Assembly (NCBI GenBank): GCA_029263315.1
Contig: JAJCXR010000012.1
Location: 1-64,000, forward strand
Reading direction: 5' to 3'
From: Acidobacteriota bacterium
Lineage (GTDB): Bacteria > Acidobacteriota > Thermoanaerobaculia > Multivoradales > J023
Length of the DNA: 64,000 nt
The notes below the pieces were generated by a model that searched no databases, was not told where the DNA came from, and saw only the letters and a program-made list of their open reading frames with translations. The first letter of the stretch is position 1. Each line of letters opens with the position of its first letter. Positions 14,121 through 23,600 of this stretch are shown here, piece by piece. The translations under genes and the position numbers were made by a program.

Positions 14121-15500
14121 TCAGTGCAGGTCCTCGCGATCCTCCACGGCAAGAATCTCTTGCCCGAAGCGATGCCGGATACGCAGCAGGAAGAGGACGG
14201 CCGCCGAGGCCAAGCCGGCGCTCAAGCCCAACCAAAGCCCCTGCGGTCCGTAACCTTGGTGAAAGGCTAAGAAGGCACCCAAGGGCAAGCCGAGCAGCCA
14301 GTAGCCGATCAAGGCGATGACCGCGGCGAAGCGAGTATCTGCCGTGCCCCGCAACACCCCGGCCCCCACCACTTGCAAGCCGTCGAAGACTTGAAAAAGT
14401 GCCGCGATGGGTATCAAACGGACGGCTAGATCGATGATGTCGGCTTCGTCGGTATAGAGACGGCTCAAGAGATGGGGCGCGGTATAGAACAGCAGCCCGG
14501 ACAGTGACATCACCGCCGCACCGAAGGCGAGGCTCACCGCCGCCGAGCGTCGTGCGTCGGCCATGCTGCCACGGCCGATGGCATTGCCGACCCGAGTCGC
14601 CGCGGCGCCGCTGATGCCCAGGGGCACCATGAAGGCCAAGGAGGCCAAATTGAGTGCGATCTGATGCGCTGCCAGCTCACGGCTGCCAACGCTTCCGATG
14701 AGCAAAGCGACGGCCGAAAAGAGCCAAAGCTCCAGCGACGTCTGCCATCCGACGGGCACGCCGATGTCGAGGATCTTGCTGTAGCCCCGCCAGGTCCATA
14801 CCCGCGGTAAACGAACCAGGTACCTCTTCAAATGCGGCCAGGCCGCTTGCAGCAAGACCAGCATCATCACCAGGCGGGATACCGAGCTGGCCCAGGCGGA
14901 GCCGACGACCCCCAGGGCCGGGAAGCCAAAATGTCCGAAGATCAGCGCATAGTTGGCCACCACGTTGACCAAATTGCCCGCCACAATGGCAATCACCGCC
15001 GGTCGCACGACACTCATGGCCTGCAAGGTCTGGCGCAGAGCCACAAACAACAGGAAGGGCAAGTTCCCCGGGACGATCCAGCGAAGGTAGGCAGCGGCGG
15101 GCTCGACGATCTCCGGCGCTTGGCGGAGAAAGCGCATCAACCAGGCGGTGTCCCACATCAAGATCGACAGTGGCACGGCGGCCACCACCGCCACGACGAG
15201 CCCCTGCTGAAAACGCACCCCCACCCGGTGCTCGTCCCCCGCCCCATGGGCCTGGGCAATCAGCGGATCGAGGGCCATCAGAATGCCCATGGGAAACATG
15301 ATCAGACCGAAGAGCAGGCTGTTGCCCAAGGCGCTGGCCGCCAAAGCTGTTCCCGACAGGCGGCCCAACATCATGGAGTCGACGACCCCCATGAGCATCA
15401 GACCGACTTGGACGCTGACCACCGGCGTAGCCAAACGGACCACCGCCTTCACTTCGCGCCACAGGCGGTTGAGGAAGGTATTGGGTTCGGAAATCGTCAT
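14121..15500 (-). CDS. MATE family efflux transporter
   Basis: The 459-residue inner-membrane protein has about 12 hydrophobic segments in two homologous halves. Features typical of NorM-type MATE transporters are visible: 'VVSVQVGLMLMGVVDSMMLGRL' at the start, 'ALDPLIAQAHGAGD' after the second segment, and 'ATRVGNAIGRGSMADARRS' in the second half. It would export cationic drugs or metabolites in exchange for H+ or Na+. The ATG at 15500 gives the usual family length; upstream in-frame codons extend into the region before the RND gene and have no family match. It is divergent from an RND pump operon, so both may share a control region (15501-15694). Confidence 0.9.
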   Translation of the reverse strand: MTISEPNTFLNRLWREVKAVVRLATPVVSVQVGLMLMGVVDSMMLGRLSGTALAASALGNSLLFGLIMFPMGILMALDPLIAQAHGAGDEHRVGVRFQQGLVVAVVAAVPLSILMWDTAWLMRFLRQAPEIVEPAAAYLRWIVPGNLPFLLFVALRQTLQAMSVVRPAVIAIVAGNLVNVVANYALIFGHFGFPALGVVGSAWASSVSRLVMMLVLLQAAWPHLKRYLVRLPRVWTWRGYSKILDIGVPVGWQTSLELWLFSAVALLIGSVGSRELAAHQIALNLASLAFMVPLGISGAAATRVGNAIGRGSMADARRSAAVSLAFGAAVMSLSGLLFYTAPHLLSRLYTDEADIIDLAVRLIPIAALFQVFDGLQVVGAGVLRGTADTRFAAVIALIGYWLLGLPLGAFLAFHQGYGPQGLWLGLSAGLASAAVLFLLRIRHRFGQEILAVEDREDLH

Positions 15501-15694
15501 GGTCGAGGATGAGGCGAGCGGGTCGTCGGAAGCTCGGCCGGCTATTGTATGCTTCTTCGCCCGACGCACGTCTTGGCACCGATGCTGGACATCCACTCGC
15601 TTCTGCAACTCAACCTGCGCGGCGCCGTATCTTGGTTGTATCCAACCTGCGCAGCGACGACACTTCGACCCAATCTGCCGCCTCGAAACGCGCC

Positions 15695-18600
15695 ATGAAT
15701 CTTACCCGTAAAGCCCTCGCTAATCCCGCCGGCGTCACCATCGGCGTCGCCATCGCAGCGGTCTTTGGCCTCTACGCCTTGGCCAAGCTGCCTATCCAGC
15801 TCTTCCCCGACATCGAGAAGCCGCAGCTCTCCATTTTCACCAACTGGCGAGCCGCGGCGCCGCAGGAGGTCGAGTCGGAGATCCTGGAACCGCAAGAGGA
15901 GGTTCTGCAAGGACTTCCCGGCCTCAAAGAGATCAGCGCCCAGGCGAGCCAAGGTTCTTGCTCCATCAACCTGACCTTCGGCCTCGAAACCGATATGCAG
16001 AAGACATTGATCGAGGTTATCAGCCGCTTCAATCGCCTGCCGGCCCTGCCCAATGACGCGACTCCCCCGATCATCCAATTGGGCGGCGGCGGACCCGGCG
16101 GTGGCGACGAGCTGATCTGGTTCTTCGTCCAGCTGCTGCCCGGCACCCCCGGGCCGGTGGAGGACTACCAAAAGCTGGTCGAAGAGGTCATCAAACCACG
16201 TTTCGAGTCGGTGCCCGGGGTGGCCGGAATCCAGCTCATGGCCGGACAGGCCGAGCAGGTACAGATCATCTTCGACCCCTACCGGGCCGCCGAGCTCGGC
16301 ATCAGCATTCCCGGGGTCGCCGCCCAGACGGGGCGCGCCAATGACGTTTCGGGCGGTTTCATCGATATCGGCCGCCGCCAATACACCCTGCGCTTCGCCG
16401 GCCGTTTCTCGCCGCAACAGCTCGAGCAGCTAATTCTCGAGTGGCGGGACGGCAGCCCCGTGCGTCTCGGAGACATCGCCAACATCGAGGTGCAACGGGG
16501 CGACCGCACCTTCTTTTCGGTCCAGAACGGCAATCCCGCCATGGCCATCCGGGTCGACCGTGAGAACGGCGCCAATATTCTCCAGACCCTCTCGCAGATC
16601 AAGGCCGTCGCCGAGGAGCTGCGCCAGGGCCCCTTGGCAGAGGTGGGCCTCGATCTGCGTCCCAGCTTTGACGCCTCGGTGTTCATCCACCGCGCCATCG
16701 CCCTGGTGGCGGGTAACCTGATCATCGGTATTCTGCTGTCGGTAGGCATTCTGTGGTGGTTCCTGCGGCGCCTGAGGGCCACCTTGCTGGTCGCCATCGC
16801 CATCCCGCTGTCGCTTCTCGGCACCTTCGTGGTGCTATTCATCGGCGGCCGCTCTCTCAACGTCATTTCCTTGGCGGGTCTCGCCTTCGCCGTCGGCATG
16901 GTGCTCGACGCCGCCATCGTCGTCCTGGAAAACATTGTCCGTCTACGGGAACGGGGACAACCCGCGGACGACGCCTCCGACGAGGGAGCTTCCCAAGTGT
17001 GGGGGGCGCTCCTCGCTTCGACCGCCACCACGGTGGCCATCTTCTTGCCGGTCATCTTCTTGAAGGATGTCGAAGGACAGCTCTTCGCCGATCTGGCGCT
17101 GACCATCGCCATCGCAGTGGTTATCTCGCTGCTCGTGGCGGTGGTCATCCTGCCGGTGGCGGCCCAGCGCTGGTTGACCGGCGGCGGGCTGAAGGATACC
17201 CATCAACACGCCTGGCACCGCTGGGCGGCGAGACTCATCCGCTGGACCGACACCCCGGCCCGCCGGGCCGCCTGGATCGTCGCGTTGATGTCGATCCCGG
17301 TGATCGTCAGCCTGGCATTGATCCCGCAGCTGGACTACCTGCCTCCGGTCAAGCGGGACGCCGTCGACGCATTCTTCAACTTCCCCCCAGGGGCCAACCC
17401 CAAGACCATCGACGACGAGATCGTCCAAGTCATGATGCAGCGCCTCGATCCGTATATGAAAGGCGATCGACAACCCGCCCTGCGCAACTACTACGCGATC
17501 ATCTTTCCGGGGGGCGGCACCATCGGCGTGCGCGCCAAGGACCAAAATCAAGTCAAGGAGCTGGAGCGCATCATCCGCGACGAGGTCACCGCCAATCTTC
17601 CCGACACCCAGTCGTTTGTTTACCAAGGCAATCTCTTCGGCGGCTTCCAGAACAACCGCAGCATCGCCATGCATTTGCAAGCCACGGACGTGCAGGCACT
17701 GATGGCCGCAGCCCGTCAAGGCATGGGCAAGATTCACGAGAGCATTCCCGGCGCCACGGTCCGCCCCTTCCCGGCCCTCGAGCTGGCCGAGCCGCAGCTC
17801 AGTCTGGTGCCCCGCGACGAACGCATCCTAGAGGTGGGCTGGAACCGAGCCACCGTCGCCCAGGTGGTGCGCGCCTTGGGGGACGGCGTTTTTGTGGGTG
17901 AGCATTTCGACGGCGAGAAACGGCTCGATATCATCCTCAAGGCGAGCCCCTGGGCGACCCCGGAAGAGCTGGCCGCCATGCCCTTGGCCACGCCGTCGGG
18001 CACGGTGGCCCAGTTGGGCGAGTTGGTGGACATCGAGCGGACCGTCGGGCCCACCCAGTTACGGCGCATCGGACGACGCCGCACCGTCACCCTCTCCGTC
18101 GTACCGCCGGACGGTATCTCGTTGGAGGAAGCCGTCACCGCCCTGCGCCAAGACGTAGAGCCGGAGCTCCGCGCCATGCTTCCCAGCGACGGCAGCATTC
18201 TCTATGGCGGCAGCGCCGACAGCCTGGAGACCGCCGTGGCCAACATGCTGGAGAATTTCCTCATGGCCTTGGTCATCCTTTTTCTGCTGATGAGCGCCCT
18301 GTTCCGGTCGATGCGGGACAGCATTCTGGTGGTCTTGGCCATCCCCCTGGCGACGGTGGGCGGTGTCCTCTCCCTGCGTTTGATGAACCTCTTCACCTTT
18401 CAGCCCCTCGACCTTCTGACCATGATCGGCTTCATCATCTTGCTCGGTCTGGTGGTTAACAACGCCATCCTGCTGGTGCATCAAACCCGGCAAGCCGAAC
18501 GCCAGGGCAGCGAGCGCCGCCGGGCGGTACAGGACGCCTTGACCATGCGCATGCGGCCCATTTTCATGAGCACCTTGACCAGCATCTTCGGAATGTTGCC

Positions 18601-18799
18601 CTTGATCTTGATGCCCGGCACCGGCAGCGCCATCTACCGGGGCCTGGCGGTGGTGATCGTGGGCGGAATGTCGGTCAGCACGATCTTCACGTTGATCTTG
18701 CTGCCCTGCTTTCTGCGCCTCGGCGAGCCGCCGCGGGCCGCGCGGCATGACAACGATGACGCCTTGATCGCGTCCAATGGTTTGGAGGCCGCAGCATGA
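15695..18799 (+). CDS. RND efflux transporter, AcrB/HAE1-like
   Basis: The 1034-residue protein has the RND layout: one N-terminal membrane helix, a large periplasmic loop, six helices, and the same again. The start at 15695 places 'MNLTRKALANP' at the usual N-terminus; an upstream extension lacks family features. In TM4 the relay motif is 'GMVLDAAIVVLEN' with a single Asp (D405) instead of the Asp-Asp of AcrB. In TM10 'GLVVNNAILLV' has Asn922 where AcrB has the conserved Lys. The proton relay thus differs from classic drug pumps. It probably exports lipophilic compounds with the downstream adaptor, whose ATG overlaps this stop. No outer-membrane channel gene is adjacent. Confidence 0.9.
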   Translation: MNLTRKALANPAGVTIGVAIAAVFGLYALAKLPIQLFPDIEKPQLSIFTNWRAAAPQEVESEILEPQEEVLQGLPGLKEISAQASQGSCSINLTFGLETDMQKTLIEVISRFNRLPALPNDATPPIIQLGGGGPGGGDELIWFFVQLLPGTPGPVEDYQKLVEEVIKPRFESVPGVAGIQLMAGQAEQVQIIFDPYRAAELGISIPGVAAQTGRANDVSGGFIDIGRRQYTLRFAGRFSPQQLEQLILEWRDGSPVRLGDIANIEVQRGDRTFFSVQNGNPAMAIRVDRENGANILQTLSQIKAVAEELRQGPLAEVGLDLRPSFDASVFIHRAIALVAGNLIIGILLSVGILWWFLRRLRATLLVAIAIPLSLLGTFVVLFIGGRSLNVISLAGLAFAVGMVLDAAIVVLENIVRLRERGQPADDASDEGASQVWGALLASTATTVAIFLPVIFLKDVEGQLFADLALTIAIAVVISLLVAVVILPVAAQRWLTGGGLKDTHQHAWHRWAARLIRWTDTPARRAAWIVALMSIPVIVSLALIPQLDYLPPVKRDAVDAFFNFPPGANPKTIDDEIVQVMMQRLDPYMKGDRQPALRNYYAIIFPGGGTIGVRAKDQNQVKELERIIRDEVTANLPDTQSFVYQGNLFGGFQNNRSIAMHLQATDVQALMAAARQGMGKIHESIPGATVRPFPALELAEPQLSLVPRDERILEVGWNRATVAQVVRALGDGVFVGEHFDGEKRLDIILKASPWATPEELAAMPLATPSGTVAQLGELVDIERTVGPTQLRRIGRRRTVTLSVVPPDGISLEEAVTALRQDVEPELRAMLPSDGSILYGGSADSLETAVANMLENFLMALVILFLLMSALFRSMRDSILVVLAIPLATVGGVLSLRLMNLFTFQPLDLLTMIGFIILLGLVVNNAILLVHQTRQAERQGSERRRAVQDALTMRMRPIFMSTLTSIFGMLPLILMPGTGSAIYRGLAVVIVGGMSVSTIFTLILLPCFLRLGEPPRAARHDNDDALIASNGLEAAA

Positions 18800-19854
18800 T
18801 AGGTCCGCAGCGTGGTCTTATGACGGTGATCGGGGCTCTCCTGCTGGCCATGTCGACCGTTTCGGCCGGCGCTCAAGCCCCAGAGCCGCCGGTGGCCGTC
18901 GAGGTGTCGACGGCCCAAGAACGGGACATGGGCCAACTCCAGTGGATTCCAGCCACCGTGGTGAGCCGCCATGACGCCCGCCTGGCGGCGGAGATCCCCG
19001 GCCGATTGGAGTGGGTGGCGGAGGTGGGTGATCGCATCGCCACCGGTCAACCGGTGGCTCGTCTGGACGACCACTTACTCTCCCTGCAAGTGCAGCAGGA
19101 CGACGTCAAGATTCGTCGCCTGGAGGTCAACCTCGACTATTTGACGAGGGAAGCGGAACGCCTACAGTCGCTCACCGAGCAACAGATCACGGCTCGCAAT
19201 CAATTCGACGCCCTGGAGATCCGCCGCCAGACAGCACTTCAGGATCTGGCGGAGGCCAAGATCGTCCGGCAACAGAATCAACACCGGCTGGAAGCCTGTC
19301 GATTGCTCGCCCCCTTTGCTGGCCAGGTCGTGGAACGGCTGCTACAGCCGGGGGAATACACCAACACGGGGCTGCCCATCGTGCGCCTCGTCGATGTCGA
19401 GCATGCCGAGGTGCGGGCCCGGGCCCCCCTCGAGGTGGCACCCCACGTGCAGCCTGGCCAGACGGTGACCATCAAAGACGATCAGCGACAGCTCGAAAGT
19501 AGGGTTCGCACCGCCGTACCGGTGGGGGACGAGCGCTCGCGCTTATTCGAGGTGCGGGTCGAGTTACCGCGGCAGCCGCCATGGATCATCGGCGCCGCGG
19601 TGCGCTTGGCGCTGCCCAACACGGAAAGCCGTCGCGCCATCGCCGTGCCCCGTGACGCCCTGGTCCTGCGTCAGGGCGAGACCTACCTCTACGTCTTGGA
19701 CGGCGACCGAGCCCGACGCGTCGATGTACAGGTTGGTGTCGGCCAAGGATCGTGGATCGAGGTGGCGGGCTCCCTGGTGGCCGGTGACCGTGTTGTTATC
19801 CGAGGCGCCGAGCGCCTGCAGGAGGGACAGCGGGTCATGGTCGGTGACGGCTGA
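18796..19854 (+). CDS. RND periplasmic adaptor (membrane fusion protein)
   Basis: The 352-residue HlyD/AcrA-type adaptor has a signal-like hydrophobic N-terminus ('LMTVIGALLLAMSTVSAGAQA'; likely cut near residue 27), and a lipoyl half 'AEIPGRLEWVAEVGDRIATGQPVARLDD'-type region at about 62-90. A coiled-coil hairpin lies at about 93-145, then the second lipoyl half 'LLAPFAGQVVERLLQPGEYT' and a beta-barrel domain. It bridges the inner-membrane RND pump and an outer-membrane channel. The ATG overlaps the RND stop (ATGA). The order pump-then-adaptor is the reverse of the common acrA-acrB order. A GC hairpin covers its stop codon. Confidence 0.88.
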   Translation: MIGPQRGLMTVIGALLLAMSTVSAGAQAPEPPVAVEVSTAQERDMGQLQWIPATVVSRHDARLAAEIPGRLEWVAEVGDRIATGQPVARLDDHLLSLQVQQDDVKIRRLEVNLDYLTREAERLQSLTEQQITARNQFDALEIRRQTALQDLAEAKIVRQQNQHRLEACRLLAPFAGQVVERLLQPGEYTNTGLPIVRLVDVEHAEVRARAPLEVAPHVQPGQTVTIKDDQRQLESRVRTAVPVGDERSRLFEVRVELPRQPPWIIGAAVRLALPNTESRRAIAVPRDALVLRQGETYLYVLDGDRARRVDVQVGVGQGSWIEVAGSLVAGDRVVIRGAERLQEGQRVMVGDG

Positions 19855-19872
19855 GCCCAGCTCAGGCTCAGC
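19850..19872. terminator. Possible bidirectional terminator hairpin
   Basis: GCTGAGCC (19850-19857) and GGCTCAGC (19865-19872) form a perfect 8-bp stem with a seven-base loop. It covers the stop codon of the adaptor gene and lies just before the convergent HAD gene end. There is no T run, so intrinsic termination is doubtful. Confidence 0.4.
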
Positions 19873-19889
19873 GCAACGTTGGCAACCAC

Positions 19890-20576
19890 TCAGGGAGCGA
19901 AGATATCCATTGCCTGGGCCGCCTCTTCCAGGTCATTGAACACCCACTCGGCCCCGGCCGCTTTCAAGTGCTCGGCTTTGGTGAAGCCGGTCGCCACCGC
20001 CAGGCAAGCAATGCCCGCCGCATGTGCACAGTCGATATCCCGCAAGGTGTCACCGATGATCAGCACATCTTCGGGCCGGAAGTTGTCGCCGCGCAGGTCC
20101 GCTGCCCGCCGCATGGCCACCGGCACCAATTCTCGGCGCTCGATGGCGTCATCGCCGAAGGCACCAAAACGGAAGTAGCGATTGAGGTCGAAACGGGACA
20201 GCTTGATACTGGCCCCTTGCTGCCAGTTGCCGGTGAGCAGGCCTAAAAGCATGTCTTGGCGGCCGATCAATCGTTGCAGCAGGTGTACCACACCGGGCAA
20301 GAGCTGCATGCGGCGGCGCTCGAGACCGGTTTCCAGGTTGGCGAGATAGCGCTGCCGGACCTCCGGCAGCCGTAGCAGGATGCTCTCCTCGGTTTGACCG
20401 GTCGATTTGACCAACTCCAAGACGATGCTCGGGTCGGTGCGGCCACTGAAGTCGAACCCTTCCAGGGAATCACAGACCCCGAAGACCGCCTCCAAGGCAT
20501 CCAAGAATAGGGGCCGGACTTGGGGCCCGCAGCGCAGCAGGGTTCCGTCGATATCAAAGAGAAGGAGCTTGTGCAT
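19890..20576 (-). CDS. HAD-superfamily hydrolase, phosphoglycolate phosphatase-like
   Basis: The 228-residue HAD phosphatase begins with motif I 'LLLFDIDGTLL' (Asp8 nucleophile, Asp10 acid/base). It then has an alpha-helical cap (about residues 15-90), motif II at 'LGLLTGNWQQG' (Thr), Lys near 'ASIKLSRFDL', and motif IV 'DVLIIGDTLRDIDCAHAAG'. This layout is that of Gph/PGMB-type small-molecule phosphatases; the actual substrate cannot be told. It is a single gene between two convergent or tandem units and has no evident operon partner. Confidence 0.85.
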   Translation of the reverse strand: MHKLLLFDIDGTLLRCGPQVRPLFLDALEAVFGVCDSLEGFDFSGRTDPSIVLELVKSTGQTEESILLRLPEVRQRYLANLETGLERRRMQLLPGVVHLLQRLIGRQDMLLGLLTGNWQQGASIKLSRFDLNRYFRFGAFGDDAIERRELVPVAMRRAADLRGDNFRPEDVLIIGDTLRDIDCAHAAGIACLAVATGFTKAEHLKAAGAEWVFNDLEEAAQAMDIFAP

Positions 20577-20634
20577 AGGGGCTGGAGTTTAACCTCCGGC
20601 GAGCCTCTGTGGTCAACTCTCCGCCTTTCACCTC

Positions 20635-23600
20635 TCAGTTTCCATCGGAAAGCACCTCGAGCAGCTCAGCGATGACCCAAATCGTGGACTCTTCCACCTC
20701 CTCGAGCACCTGGGTTGCGATGTCGTTGTTCGGAGACACCGCGGACAGTATCACCCGAAGTGCCTGCCAGCTGCCGTCCTCATAGGTCCGTTGCTGGCTT
20801 TGGTAACGCCGCAAAGTCCAGCTACCTCCCAGGTCGGGGTCGTCGATCTCAGGGTGCTCCAAAAGCAACAATTTGTTGTCCCATGGCCCCGCAGGCGCCA
20901 GCCGCAGAAGACACCAAGATCCCATCGGCACGCTGCGGGACATGGACGGCAGGCTGATGGGCACCACGCAGAGACCGGGACGTGCACGATGCCGGCCGCT
21001 CAAGGGCAGCCAACGGAAGTCCGTCGGCCGCTGCCTCTCCTCCCTTTGCGGGTCGCCATCAAGATCCCGGAGCCGTTCCACCAGAGCTTGGAGATCTTCG
21101 TAGAAGGGCACACCATCGACAAACGGACGCACTTCGTCGGCGGCCAAGAAGCCCAGGTGCCCCACCGACGCGACGCTATCTTGGCGATCCACTGGAAACC
21201 ACAGACGCTCCAGCGAGCCGCCGGCGCTGGGACCTGAAACTGCCATCTCGGCAGCGACGATACGACGTTCCAGGGATTCCACGTCGGCCTGCAGTCGGTT
21301 CGCCGTCGTGGCCAGCTCCTGCCACAGCATGTCGAGGCGCCCGCGGGACAACCCTTCGAGACGGCGCTGGTGAGCTTCGTCCCACACCGCAGCGGCCCTC
21401 TGCTCCCCCAGGAGGCGCAACAGTGGAGCCCATGGCGGGCCATGGCGGGCCAAGCTCTCGAGCGCTGCGACACCGGCCGCCAGAGGTGGTGGCGTCTCGA
21501 AGAGACCGGGGCGTCGGGCCAGGGCCTGCTCCACCTGGCAAGCCCGCTGCAAAACGCTACGTGCCGACTCGACCAAGGCAGAACGTTGTCCCCGCCGCCG
21601 ACGCTGCTCGACCCGTGTTTGCTGAGCTAGGGCTTGCCGCCGACGGCGCGAGAAGAGCACCGAAGCCGCGCCCTCTTGATCGGCAATCCAGTCCCCTGCA
21701 CCGTCTTCCATCACCGCCTGCAAGTCGGCCAGGCTCTCGAGGGTCGCCATACCCTCGGCCCGCGGCACGAAGAACAGACTCACCGGCGACGGCTCCCGGG
21801 CACTGTAGAGACCGACACCCCGCGGTACGTCCCGCTCGGATTGCTGCTCGACGCTGGCCAACAGATCGTCGAGCAGTGGCTGGCCGTAGGTGAGTAAGCT
21901 CACTTTGTAAGGATAGCGTTCAAAGACCGACGGTTCGAAGGTCACCAGGTGCCTGGCACCGCGCCAGGTCAGCTCATAGGCCCCATCCAGATGCGCCGCC
22001 GGGGTCCATTGCGCGTCGATCAGTGGGGTGGTCGTCAAGCAGCGTTGCAGATCGGACGGGGCCACCGGTGACGGAAGAATGGGGTCCATGTCGTCGACCC
22101 GCCGGGCGTCGAGATCCAAGGCGTCGGCCTGCTGCGCAAAGCACTCGGACAAGGCCAGGGAAGGCTCTTCGCCGGAGGCGCCGCCGTCGTCCAGACGCTG
22201 CATCTCATGCCGCATCAGATCCGCCCTACGACTTTCCGGCACCATGGCGAGGCGCCGAATCGTCTCGCTGACATTGTGCAGGATCGGCTGTAGGGTGCCG
22301 ACCACCTCTTCGAACTCATCGATGCGGTCGCTCAGCCGCCGATAGATCTCCGCTTCCACCGTGTCCCGGTAGAAGTAATTGCGAATCCACACCTCGTCGT
22401 GGAGCTGTCCGATGCGGTCGATGCGGCCGATGCGCTGCTCGACCCGCATCGGGTTCCAAGGCATATCGAAGTTGATCAGCACGCCGCAGGTCTGGAGATT
22501 GAGCCCTTCCCCCGCCGCCTCCGTACACAGCAAAACCTCGATGTCGCCGCGTCGAAAACGTTCCCGCAGATGCTCCTTGGAACAACTCTGCCAACCCTCG
22601 TCCGCTCTCCACATCTCCCCCCCACGTCCGGAATAACAGGCCAAGCGGACGCCGTGGACCGCGACCAGACGTCGACGCAGGAAATCCATGGTGTCCGTGT
22701 ATTGGGTGAACACCAGAACCCGGTCCCGTTGGGGAAGCAACTGCTGTAGATCGTTCTCCAGCTGAAGAAGCTTTGAATCGCTGTCCATGCGCCGCAGCTG
22801 GTCGACAAAATCCTCCAGATGTCCCCTCTCATCGTCGAAGCAAAGGGGCTGGTCGTCGAAAAGAGAGGGGGACCAGGCCTCGTCCGACGGCGGATCGTCT
22901 CCGAAGATCTCGTCCCAGGCACCGTCTTCGTCGTCCAGCAACTCCGGTTGCGGAGCTTCCACCGTGGCATGACACAACAACTTGAGACGACGTTCGAGAC
23001 TGCACCGCACGGCGTAGAAAGAGCTGGTGAGACGGCGCCGATACAGGGTCATGGCGAACCCCAAGCCCTTGCGTCGCGCCTCATAGCGTTGAAAGAGCTC
23101 GCCGACGAAACCCTCGATGCGATCATAGAGCTGCCGCTCCTGCGGTGACAGCGCTATCCAGACGTTCTGCGTCCGGCGACGGGGCACCGCGGTGTCGATC
23201 AAGCCCGCCCGGCGATAGGCGCGCAACAGGCCACGGGTATGGCGCCAGGCCAGGCAACGCAACGGCGTGTGACGTCTCAAGCCTTGATCCAGAACCCGCT
23301 GTTGCCCGGGGGACAGCTGCGTCAGATCCGCAGCGGAGGCCGTCTCGGGCCCTGTCCCTAGGCCGCCGGCCGCCAGCAGGATGCCTTCGACCGCTCCGGC
23401 GTCGGAGCCGAGGGTTTGTCGGGCCCACTGCTCGAAGGCGGCGTCCAGGCCCCCAAGATCGTCCACCACCTCCCCCGCCATGGCCATCACCAGGCCCCAG
23501 TCGCGCTCGCCGAAAGGCCGCCTCAGCTCTTCGAAGTACTTGCTGAAAGCATCTTCACCGGACCCCCAGCGGCCGCCCATGCCGAGGAGCCGCAGCAGCT

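Noticed and set aside
15509..15694. A 62-residue N-terminal extension of the RND pump
   Set aside because: The frame is open, but the extension is not hydrophobic and has no family match; the standard N-terminus begins at ATG 15695.
15542..16417. Long antisense frames over the RND, ABC-F, thrA and propeller genes
   Set aside because: Such frames are expected in GC-rich coding DNA; their translations lack coherent domains while the sense frames have clear families.
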